From the NCBI GenBank assembly GCA_029556045.1, contig JAKQGS010000008.1, positions 1 through 7,857 of the forward strand: DNA of 7,857 nt, given 5' to 3'. The notes under the pieces were generated by a model. The model was not told where the DNA came from, made no database searches, and saw only the letters and a program-made list of their open reading frames with translations. This DNA is from Pseudomonadota bacterium. Lineage in GTDB: Bacteria; Bdellovibrionota; Oligoflexia; Oligoflexales; Oligoflexaceae. This document shows positions 1-5,908 of the stretch, piece after piece; position 1 is the stretch's first letter, and every line of letters starts with the position of its first letter. The position numbers and the translations under genes are program-made.

Positions 1-684
1 TTGGCCAAATCGCCTCCCTACGTCAAGCAGGATTCAGAGGATCAGAACACAAAACCAAAAGGCAAGAAATCGCGCACGCAAACAGATCATGTGGTACAAA
101 GTCAAAATTGGCAATGGGGTGCCGGTGCACGCCTTGGTTCCATGGTAGCTCCCTTGAGTGGTTTGGGAGTCGAGGGGTACAAGATATTGTCCCCTCGGGA
201 CCGGCTGGGTCTATTGATTGCAGCGGGAAGAGCTGATTTCCGTGATGTTTTGGAGGACGAAGAGGGCATTCTGATTGATCAGGCGGAGGTATCGAGCTCC
301 GTGATTATGGTGCATGGGAGACGCTTTTTTGGAGAGACATTTTCAATGGCTTATGGCTTAGGCCAACGCAACATCACCTTAGAACTCGCCGCGTCTGCCA
401 TTGGTACCGATGATAGCATTGCGACAACATTGCATGTTTCCAGTTTGGCTGCTTACGCTGCCATCGGTAACATCTGGCAGTGGGACTCAGGCTTCTACCT
501 CGGTTGCGACTGGTTTGGCGTAATGGCACCGCTGACCAGCAGCAGCAAAGTCACCAGCTCCGCCACCGGTTCAGTTTCAGGCGATTTGGATGATGTCAAT
601 GAAGCTGCGCTTGATGCTGGCAAAGACATCGGTAAGGCCACAACCTTCACCGTGCTCTATCTTGCTATTGGGGCCAATTTCTAA
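1..684 (+). CDS. Probable outer-membrane beta-barrel protein, 5' truncated by window edge
   Basis: The frame is open from the first base to TAA at 682-684, giving 227 visible residues. Base 1 begins a TTG codon that could formally be a start, but the visible N-terminus (residues 1-36) is hydrophilic and lysine-rich with no signal peptide. I therefore infer that the true start and signal lie upstream and that TTG encodes an internal Leu. From about residue 37 the protein shows short alternating polar/hydrophobic stretches rich in Gly and aromatics (for example 37-50, 69-80, 111-131, 143-177). It ends in a strand-like TVLYLAIGANF with a C-terminal Phe, the usual signature for BAM-dependent barrel insertion. 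An 8-to-10-strand opacity/OmpW-like barrel would fit the length. A Ser/Thr-rich loop lies around 179-194. I recognise no specific family, so no substrate or function is claimed. The downstream CxxCH gene appears to have its own promoter. Confidence 0.6.
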   Translation: MAKSPPYVKQDSEDQNTKPKGKKSRTQTDHVVQSQNWQWGAGARLGSMVAPLSGLGVEGYKILSPRDRLGLLIAAGRADFRDVLEDEEGILIDQAEVSSSVIMVHGRRFFGETFSMAYGLGQRNITLELAASAIGTDDSIATTLHVSSLAAYAAIGNIWQWDSGFYLGCDWFGVMAPLTSSSKVTSSATGSVSGDLDDVNEAALDAGKDIGKATTFTVLYLAIGANF

Positions 685-699
685 AAGACTCCCCAAAAA

Positions 700-708
700 T
701 GCTATACT
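700..708 (+). promoter_or_regulatory. Extended -10 promoter candidate for the CxxCH gene
   Basis: TGcTATACT at 700-708 matches an extended -10 element (TGnTATAAT with one mismatch). The -35 is poor (TTCTAA at 679-684, 18-bp spacer), which is tolerated with an extended -10. It sits 16 bp past the barrel gene stop and about 70 bp before the ATG at 780. No intrinsic terminator is visible between the two genes, so readthrough from the barrel gene is also possible. Confidence 0.4.
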
Positions 709-779
709 CATTGACCGTTTTACACCTCAACGCTATTCTTCTGGCCCAGGTAGAAAAAACCGACATAAAGGGCCTCACG

Positions 780-1520
780 ATGCGGCTATTTTTCCAATAT
801 CTATCTCTCGCAATCGGCTTCGGATTCACGTCCCATCTGGGGGCCGCCCCCGTTGATTTCATAATCGACCCGGCTGGCGCTCCGGCGCGGCAAAACTTTG
901 AAAAAGGCATGGGACGGTATGTGCTGAATTCCTATCTGGCAAAAGCCGGCATGCAGGTCGAAGTGAAAGATGATCGTCTGACCATCGATGACAACGACCT
1001 GCCCGCCAGCATGCGGGATGCCATTTTGGCCAACCGCAATCCCGACGGAACATTCTCCCTGCTCAATCTGCGCCATACCTGGCAGGGGCACTTTGGGCAA
1101 TTGATCGCAGATATGGGCTATGGGGAACACATCCCTGATCGTCTGCAGGAATTTGCGGATCGCACGGGATTTTTAGAGTGGTCCCGTGAGATCGTCGTTC
1201 ATAGCGCCGTCAAGGACAAAACCCGGGTGATCTATCGCAGCCCCAAGGGTTGGGAGCCCCAGATTTCCGTGGCCCAAACCCTGGATTCCACCACCGGCGA
1301 CTTAAACGCCCCGGTGCGGGAAACAGAAGTGAGCATCAAACGGCTGGATCAATCCGGTGATTGGGATTTTTTTGTCTACAACGATGCGGGTAAGTTGGCG
1401 ACCACTTCGGAATTTCCCGCCGGAGAACGCCCTTCACCACATTTCTGCAGCGGTTGCCATTATGATTCCTCGCGCCAGACGGTTTCCCGCATCATGCATG
1501 AAAGTCATGCCGCACCCTAA
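780..1520 (+). CDS. Exported protein with C-terminal CxxCH haem-c motif (cytochrome-like)
   Basis: This is a 246-residue protein. I chose the ATG at 780 because it begins a signal peptide (MRLFFQYLSLAIGFGF, likely cleaved near Ala22-Ala23). The frame extends in-frame upstream to 699, but that adds a non-signal-like leader overlapping the promoter candidate. A weak AAAGGG ribosome site precedes 780. The mature part is soluble with no other membrane segment. The only two cysteines form CSGCH at residues 223-227, a canonical covalent haem-c attachment site, and imply periplasmic export followed by Ccm-type maturation. It lies near the C-terminus after a DWDFFVYNDAGKL strand-turn. A C-terminal CxxCH after a WxFxxF-type strand recalls the cytochrome P460 layout, but I cannot confirm homology, and residues 24-200 match nothing I recognise. 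Possible distal ligands near the motif are Met239, His240 and His243. It is convergent with miaA, with 14 bp between stop codons. Confidence 0.75.
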   Translation: MRLFFQYLSLAIGFGFTSHLGAAPVDFIIDPAGAPARQNFEKGMGRYVLNSYLAKAGMQVEVKDDRLTIDDNDLPASMRDAILANRNPDGTFSLLNLRHTWQGHFGQLIADMGYGEHIPDRLQEFADRTGFLEWSREIVVHSAVKDKTRVIYRSPKGWEPQISVAQTLDSTTGDLNAPVRETEVSIKRLDQSGDWDFFVYNDAGKLATTSEFPAGERPSPHFCSGCHYDSSRQTVSRIMHESHAAP

Positions 1521-1534
1521 AGTTTAAGCGGGGA

Positions 1535-2461
1535 TCAAAGTCCTGCGGATCGCCAAAAATGCTGAATCGCTTGCATGATCTCCGGCGTTAAATCCGACTC
1601 CCGCATCGTCATGTCCGGTGTGGTCTTACGAAACCAGGTATCCTGCCGTTTGGCGTACTGCCGGGTGGCAATGGTGACGGCCTCCGCCAGTTTCTCCCGC
1701 GGTAGATCCCCCTGAAGGTGAGCGACAACCTCCCGGTACCCAATGCTTTGCATCGGCTTGCATGTTAACGAACACCCTCTTGCCAATAGCCCCTGAACCT
1801 CTTGCACCAACCCTTGCTCCAGCATCAGAGACGCCCGCTCTGCGATGCGCTGATGCAGCACCGCACGATCCGGCGTCATGAGAATCATATACGCCGAAGA
1901 ACGACGGGACGATGCCGGAGGCTGACGCTGGCTGACCGGACCTCCTGAAAGGGTTGCAATTTCAATAGCGCGACTGATACGAAAGCGGTCGTTGGGATGA
2001 AGGGCGCGGGCCCGTTCAGGATCGAGTCCGCTTAAACGTTGCTGCAATTCTTCCAATGGCAGGGACGCAAGAGTCTTACGAAGGGCATCATCCTTGGGCA
2101 AATCCCCATGCCAGCTTTCACCCCAAAGAGCCCGCAGGTAAAGACCTGTTCCGCCCACCACCACGGGTAGACGCCCCCGCGCCGCTACGGCAGCAATCGC
2201 CGCACCAGCAGCTACCTCATACCGTCGGGCATCAAAATCCTCATGACAATCCACCACGTCGATCAGATGGTGGGGAATGCGGGCCTGTTCGGCGGCAGTT
2301 GGTTTGGCGGAGCCGATGTCAAAACCACGGTAGAGTTGCACCGAATCGCAGCTGATGATTTCCCCGCCGAGGGCCTCAGCTATGGCCATCGCCAGAGCGG
2401 ATTTGCCACTGGCGGTGGGCCCTGCCACCACCACATAACGGGGGTGATTCTCAGTCGTCAT
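1535..2461 (-). CDS. miaA: tRNA dimethylallyltransferase MiaA
   Basis: MiaA transfers a dimethylallyl group from DMAPP to N6 of A37 in tRNAs that read UNN codons, the first step towards ms2i6A. The 308-residue length is normal. Visible family motifs are the P-loop GPTASGKS (14-21), the ISCDSVQLYRGFDIGSAKP block (36-54; Asp39 is the catalytic-base position), HHLID (64-68), GGTGLY (103-108), NDRFRISRAIEI (157-168), SIGYRE (239-244) and TRQYAKRQDTWFR (266-278). The start is ATG at 2461, whose bases overlap the mutL stop as ATGA. A TTG at 2476 in the same frame would only add MVRSH. No Shine-Dalgarno precedes the ATG, so translation probably depends on ribosomes finishing mutL (inference). The C-terminus has no extension or zinc finger. 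No intrinsic terminator is visible before the convergent gene that ends at 1520. Confidence 0.97.
   Translation of the reverse strand: MTTENHPRYVVVAGPTASGKSALAMAIAEALGGEIISCDSVQLYRGFDIGSAKPTAAEQARIPHHLIDVVDCHEDFDARRYEVAAGAAIAAVAARGRLPVVVGGTGLYLRALWGESWHGDLPKDDALRKTLASLPLEELQQRLSGLDPERARALHPNDRFRISRAIEIATLSGGPVSQRQPPASSRRSSAYMILMTPDRAVLHQRIAERASLMLEQGLVQEVQGLLARGCSLTCKPMQSIGYREVVAHLQGDLPREKLAEAVTIATRQYAKRQDTWFRKTTPDMTMRESDLTPEIMQAIQHFWRSAGL
2458..2461 (-). promoter_or_regulatory. ATGA stop/start overlap coupling mutL to miaA
   Basis: On the minus strand the miaA ATG (2461-2459) shares bases with the mutL TGA (2460-2458). The preceding bases (GTTCGATCGCAC) contain no Shine-Dalgarno sequence. 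Termination-reinitiation coupling is the straightforward reading. Confidence 0.75.
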
Positions 2462-4428
2462 GTGCGATCGAACCAACTGGCAATCTGGTTTTTACGCCAC
2501 CAGCGAAACACCCGGCGACCGTGGGGGCAGTTGTGATAGAAATCAACGGTGGCTGCCTCACGGAGCAAGTGCTTTAACTCCGCCTCTCCCAAATCCTCGC
2601 CGGAACGCACGGCGGCATGACAGGCCATGGTTGCCAGCAGATCGTGGGACAAACTTGCCAAATCGCGTGTACCACCCCGCTCCTCACATTCCCGCGCAAT
2701 ATCATGCATCAACTGCTGCAGGTCGCGATTCATCATAAGAGCTGGCACCGCAGTGATCTCCAACGTTTGGTCGCCGATGATCGCCAGACCAAATCCCATC
2801 GCCTGCAACGTGGACAAATTCCCGCTGATGCTAGCCAGCTCCCCCGCGGGTAAATCCACCGCTTCGGGAACCAACAGGGGTTGCTGCCGACCCAGGAGCG
2901 AAGCATCGCGGGTTAACCGTTCATACAAAATTCTCTCGTGGAACGCATGCTGATCCACCACCAGCAGCTGTTCCTCCCGCTCAAAAAACAAGTAACACCG
3001 GGCAAAACTCCCCAGATAGGTGAGCTCATGCCACGGTATTGTTTCCGGTGTTGCTGCGGCACTGGCAGAATCTTCTGGAAATAAACCAGCCAGTGGTTGT
3101 TGCGTTTCTGCCGTATATGTCGGTGAAGGCAAATCCTGCCCGCCCGCAAAAACCGCACTTGCAGCACCGCTAAAGGACATCGTGGTGCGAGTCACCGACA
3201 TATCCCGCGGCTTGTTAGAAGCGTTGGTGGCTCGCGTATCCCTCTCACTCTGAGTTGCCGCAGTACTGCGCGGCATTCCTGAGTAAGTTCCACCGGAAGA
3301 TGATGGAAATGCCAGATCAAAATCCATTGCTGTAGGTGCGCCCCCCATAAGAGCCGATGACTTCTCCATCATGGGCGGGGGAATGTCGGTCGGTGGCAAG
3401 GCCCAGGTACCGCTGCGCAGGGCGTCTTTGATGCCGGTAGCAATGAGAGCCTGCACTTCCTGGCTGTACTGAAACCGCAGCTCCGTTTTAGCGGGATGCA
3501 CGTTGACATCCACCAGACTGGGATCAACCCCCAGAAAAACGATGGCCACGGGAAACCGTCCCTTGAGGAGATGACTATGATACCCACGCAGCACCGCATA
3601 TCGCAGCACCTTGTCTTTGACCCAGCGTCCATTCACGAAGGTATACAGGTATGAGCCCGTGCCTTTTTCCACCCCCGGAGGGGAAATCAAGGCTTCCATG
3701 TTTCCGTATGTGCTGCTCTGTCGCACATAAAGCAGGGCATTGGCCAGATCTTCGCCCAGCATGGCCTGTGCCCGCCCCCGCAGCAGGGATTCCCCAACCC
3801 ACTGACCATCGGTTTTGGCCTGGGGCTGGGCGCTCACATTCTGCAACACCTTGCCCTGATGGCTCAGGGTAAAGCCGATTTCCGGGTGCGCCAGGATCAT
3901 CGCTTCCACCAGCTCCTGCACCGCCGCTAACTCGCTGGCGTTTGTTTTCAGAAAATTTTTGCGGGCCGGAATATTATAAAAAAGGTCCCGCACAATCACG
4001 GTGGTCCCGCTGACACTGCTCCACCCGGAGGTTTGCACGCGACCATCCTCGACCGTCAGTCGCGTCCCCTCCGTCGTGCCCTGCGGTACCGACTGAATGG
4101 TGAAACGACTGACGGAGGCAATCGATGCCAAAGCCTCACCACGAAAGCCCATGGTGGTAATGGCGAATAGGTCGTCGGCGGCTGCGATCTTGCTGGTGCT
4201 ATGCCTCTTGATGGCCATCGGCAGGTCGTCCGCCGACATACCCAAACCGTTGTCCGTGACGGACATCAGTTTTTTCCCACCCTCTTCCAGTTCGATCTTG
4301 ATATGAGTGGCACCGGCATCCAGGGCGTTTTCCACCAACTCTTTGATCACACTGGCAGGTCGTTCAACGACTTCTCCCGCCGCGATCTTGTTAATCAGCT
4401 CATCTTCAAGTAAATGTATACGACCCAT
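2458..4428 (-). CDS. mutL: DNA mismatch repair protein MutL (endonuclease type)
   Basis: MutL couples mismatch recognition by MutS to strand incision and removal. The start is ATG at 4428: it gives the family N-terminus (IAAGEVVERPAS, 16-27) and follows GAGGG at good spacing. An in-frame upstream codon at 4464 would add 12 atypical residues. The protein is 656 residues long. The GHKL ATPase domain has Glu30 and Asn34 in KELVENALDAGA, DNGLGM (59-64), GFRGEAL (94-100), and DVNVHPAKTE (307-316) with the conserved Lys. A Ser/Thr/Pro/Ala-rich linker of about 120 residues (345-465) follows. The C-terminal dimerisation domain carries DQHAFHERILYE (492-503), an exact DQHA(X)2E(X)4E metal-dependent nuclease motif, plus QPLLVP (516-521, resembling the beta-clamp motif), ACHAAVR (602-608) and CPHGR (634-638). 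This is the latent-endonuclease MutL used by bacteria without MutH. It overlaps miaA by 4 bp and diverges from engB. Confidence 0.98.
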   Translation of the reverse strand: MGRIHLLEDELINKIAAGEVVERPASVIKELVENALDAGATHIKIELEEGGKKLMSVTDNGLGMSADDLPMAIKRHSTSKIAAADDLFAITTMGFRGEALASIASVSRFTIQSVPQGTTEGTRLTVEDGRVQTSGWSSVSGTTVIVRDLFYNIPARKNFLKTNASELAAVQELVEAMILAHPEIGFTLSHQGKVLQNVSAQPQAKTDGQWVGESLLRGRAQAMLGEDLANALLYVRQSSTYGNMEALISPPGVEKGTGSYLYTFVNGRWVKDKVLRYAVLRGYHSHLLKGRFPVAIVFLGVDPSLVDVNVHPAKTELRFQYSQEVQALIATGIKDALRSGTWALPPTDIPPPMMEKSSALMGGAPTAMDFDLAFPSSSGGTYSGMPRSTAATQSERDTRATNASNKPRDMSVTRTTMSFSGAASAVFAGGQDLPSPTYTAETQQPLAGLFPEDSASAAATPETIPWHELTYLGSFARCYLFFEREEQLLVVDQHAFHERILYERLTRDASLLGRQQPLLVPEAVDLPAGELASISGNLSTLQAMGFGLAIIGDQTLEITAVPALMMNRDLQQLMHDIARECEERGGTRDLASLSHDLLATMACHAAVRSGEDLGEAELKHLLREAATVDFYHNCPHGRRVFRWWRKNQIASWFDRT

Positions 4429-4448
4429 AAACCCTCGGTAACAGGCAC

Positions 4449-4461
4449 GCTGCCGGGCAGC
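4449..4461. repeat. 13-bp perfect dyad in the mutL/engB divergent gap
   Basis: GCTGCC-G-GGCAGC is a perfect inverted repeat with a single central base. It lies close to the middle of the 61-bp gap (4429-4489) between the two divergent start codons. It is positioned like an operator for both genes, but it could be a chance GC-rich palindrome. I could not identify good -35/-10 pairs on either strand in this gap. Confidence 0.4.
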
Positions 4462-4489
4462 CACCTCTGAACAGGAACATTAGAACCCC

Positions 4490-5077
4490 ATGGAAACGTC
4501 GTATATTACCAGCGCCATGCGCCCGGAACAACTTCCACCCTACACTCTGCCAGAAATCGCCTTTGTGGGGCGTTCCAATACCGGTAAGTCCACATTATTA
4601 AACGCCATTGTTGGCCGCAGGAACCTCGCCCGCCAAAGCCGCACCCCGGGCCGGACCCAGATGGTGAACTTCTTTTCATTTGGCCCCAGCCTGATCCTGG
4701 CGGACCTCCCGGGATATGGCTACAGCGAAGCTCACGAAGAGGTGGCCCGCAACTGGCAACCCCTGGTGGATGCCTATGTGCGCCGCCCCAACATCGTAGA
4801 ATTCCTGTTCTTGTTCGACTCCCGCCGGGAACTCACCGACGAGGATTTGGTGCTGATGTATATGCTGGGCCGGCAGATCCCGATCCTGCTGATTCTCACC
4901 AAAACCGATAAGCTATCCCGGGCGGAGCTGACCAGCCGGGTGACAAAAATCAAAAAAATTCTGGAGGATAAGAAAATTCCCTACCGGGAGATCATACCCA
5001 CCTCCAGTCTGAAAAAGACCGGTATCGAAGCCCTGCGGGAGATTTTATTAGCCCACGTCCCGCGTAAAGAGAATTAG
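4490..5077 (+). CDS. engB: Ribosome biogenesis GTPase EngB (YsxC/YihA)
   Basis: EngB is a cytoplasmic GTPase needed for assembly of the 50S ribosomal subunit. The 195-residue length is normal. Motifs in order are G1 GRSNTGKS (27-34, usually GRSNVGKS), the switch I/G2 segment NLARQSRTPGRTQMVNF (45-61) with Thr52, G3 DLPGYG (72-77), the DSRRELTDED segment (110-119), G4 TKTDK (137-141) and G5 TSSLKKTG (171-178). I kept the ATG at 4490 because YITSAMRPEQLP (5-16) aligns with the conserved (F/Y)xxSA...P.Q.P lead-in of the family. The next Met at codon 10 would remove it. The ribosome site is weak: AGGAA at 4473-4477, about 12 bases away. It diverges from mutL and is monocistronic as far as the sequence shows. 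The Val-to-Thr change in G1 lies at a non-catalytic position. Confidence 0.97.
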   Translation: METSYITSAMRPEQLPPYTLPEIAFVGRSNTGKSTLLNAIVGRRNLARQSRTPGRTQMVNFFSFGPSLILADLPGYGYSEAHEEVARNWQPLVDAYVRRPNIVEFLFLFDSRRELTDEDLVLMYMLGRQIPILLILTKTDKLSRAELTSRVTKIKKILEDKKIPYREIIPTSSLKKTGIEALREILLAHVPRKEN

Positions 5078-5121
5078 AAGTCATTTCAGTGGAACCGCGA
5101 GCCCATCGTCATAGAATGAAT

Positions 5122-5139
5122 TGAAATTGTAACGTTTCA
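5122..5139. repeat. Inverted repeat TGAAA-N8-TTTCA
   Basis: TGAAA (5122-5126) and TTTCA (5135-5139) flank TTGTAACG, with the nested palindrome AACGTT at 5131-5136. It lies in the 193-bp gap after engB and about 77 bp upstream of the -35 candidate for the next operon. It could be a regulator site. It matches no consensus I know, and an AT-rich dyad of this size can arise by chance. Confidence 0.25.
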
Positions 5140-5154
5140 TTATCATGAGTGCTT

Positions 5155-5182
5155 TGACTTTTAAAAGGATAGTTGAAAGTCA
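5155..5182 (+). repeat. Hairpin with 10-bp stem and 8-base loop
   Basis: TGACTTT (5155-5161) pairs perfectly with AAAGTCA (5176-5182). The stem extends inward by a T-G pair (5162/5175) and two A-T pairs, leaving a loop of 8 bases (5165-5172). No T-tract follows, so it is not a classical intrinsic terminator. It may stabilise or process the engB 3' end or act as a DNA-level operator for the operon that starts at 5271. Confidence 0.4.
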
Positions 5183-5187
5183 TTGCC

Positions 5188-5216
5188 ACCCTCTCAATCC
5201 CCATGCTACGGAGGGT
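5188..5216 (+). repeat. Dyad ACCCTC/GAGGGT overlapping the -35 candidate
   Basis: ACCCTC (5188-5193) is the inverse complement of GAGGGT (5211-5216), separated by 17 bases. The T-rich stretch around 5221-5235 follows, so it could be a weak terminator for engB. The long loop makes this doubtful. Its right arm touches the -35 candidate at 5216-5221, so an operator role is equally possible. Confidence 0.25.
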
Positions 5217-5244
5217 TGGCTAATATTATTTTTATGTGAATAAT
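5216..5244 (+). promoter_or_regulatory. Sigma70-type promoter candidate for the lipoprotein operon
   Basis: TTGGCT (5216-5221, 4 of 6 to TTGACA) and AATAAT (5239-5244, 5 of 6 to TATAAT) are separated by the optimal 17 bp in an AT-rich stretch. Transcription would start near 5251, leaving a leader of about 20 bases before the ATG at 5271. This is the best promoter match I see in the window. Confidence 0.55.
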
Positions 5245-5252
5245 CTTGGGAA

Positions 5253-5265
5253 TTTTTTGGGGGGG
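5253..5265 (+). promoter_or_regulatory. T6G7 homopolymer tract at the ribosome-binding position
   Basis: Six T (5253-5258) run directly into seven G (5259-5265), ending five bases before the ATG at 5271. The G run occupies the Shine-Dalgarno position in place of a normal GGAGG. A homopolymer here can change length by slippage and so alter initiation. Whether it does is inference. Confidence 0.5.
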
Positions 5266-5270
5266 ATATC

Positions 5271-5897
5271 ATGGATCAGGGATTCACACCGCGTCTTAAA
5301 GTCGTTTTTTTTGGAATTCTCAGCGTCACCCTGTTGATGATGGGTTGCTGCAAAAGCACGACTCAAGATGGCATTAAAGGGACAAGCGCCGCACTCAGCG
5401 ACGAGACCGCTACAGAACAACAAGCCAACAGCGGCACCGCCCAGGTGGATACCTTTGGTCTGCAGGAAAATATCGCGACATTTTCCATCGGTCCTGTCAG
5501 CAACTTCCCCCTGCTAACCAGCTTCATCGCCAGCTCCAGCAATGATAGCATCAAGATCAAGGTGGAAAACCTACCCTGGCCAACCCCCGAACACGACAGC
5601 ATCACCAGCGTTAAAGGATATCTTGTGGATGCTGCCGGCAGCCGTCATATGATCTTTAACTTTGGCTTTTTCCCCAGCGGTGGTCATTCCAGCGAAGCGG
5701 GCGAGATCCCGGTGGCAGCCATCAACTATGAGATCACCAGCCAGCTGCAGCAGGCCCGCGCGATCCTCAATCAAAATGGGTTGGGAGCCGACTTGACCCT
5801 GGCACTGGAAATCCTGGGCAACAATCCCAGCGATGAAGATCTGCAATCCTATTATGAAACACTCAAGTTGGTGTTTCCGGTCGTCACCTTTCACTAA
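5271..5897 (+). CDS. Predicted lipoprotein of unknown function
   Basis: The protein has 208 residues. The N-terminus has a basic n-region (Arg8, Lys10), a hydrophobic core (VVFFGILSVTLLMM, 11-24) and a lipobox-like LMMGC ending at Cys26, followed by a second Cys27. Met at -3 and -2 departs from the usual L-(A/S)-(G/A)-C, but overall it reads as a lipoprotein signal (SPase II). A low-complexity Ser/Thr/Gln/Ala segment (28-60), a typical lipoprotein tether, comes next. The remainder (about 64-208) is soluble, with strand-like stretches, a Gly/Phe-rich patch (NFGFFPSGGHSS, 130-141), an amphipathic helix (156-168) and a C-terminal VFPVVTFH. No known domain or catalytic motif is apparent. The ATG follows a G7 tract and a 17-bp-spaced promoter candidate. 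It is first in a likely two-gene operon, 11 bp before the next start. Confidence 0.75.
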   Translation: MDQGFTPRLKVVFFGILSVTLLMMGCCKSTTQDGIKGTSAALSDETATEQQANSGTAQVDTFGLQENIATFSIGPVSNFPLLTSFIASSSNDSIKIKVENLPWPTPEHDSITSVKGYLVDAAGSRHMIFNFGFFPSGGHSSEAGEIPVAAINYEITSQLQQARAILNQNGLGADLTLALEILGNNPSDEDLQSYYETLKLVFPVVTFH

Positions 5898-5908
5898 AGG
5901 CGGTCATT

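Noticed and set aside
801..1130. 109-codon minus-strand open frame
   Set aside because: It is a shadow of the exported CxxCH gene, with no start signal and no family resemblance.
3360..3500. mutL linker region considered as a possible frameshift or insertion, given its low-complexity sequence
   Set aside because: The frame is continuous and a variable Ser/Thr/Pro-rich linker between ATPase and C-terminal domains is normal for MutL.
4429..4464. Longer mutL start at 4464
   Set aside because: The extra 12 residues are not MutL-like, they span the 13-bp dyad, and the ATG at 4428 has a GAGGG ribosome site and yields the conserved N-terminus.
5127..5145. Possible Fur box near GTTTCATTATC
   Set aside because: Only the right half (CATTATC) fits the 19-bp consensus; the left half does not, giving about half the positions matched.
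5145..5243. 32-codon plus-strand ORF (MSALTFKRIVESHCHPLNPH...) in the engB-lipoprotein gap
   Set aside because: There is no Shine-Dalgarno, it runs through the hairpin and the promoter candidate, and its product is unlike any small protein I know. It is kept only as a possibility.
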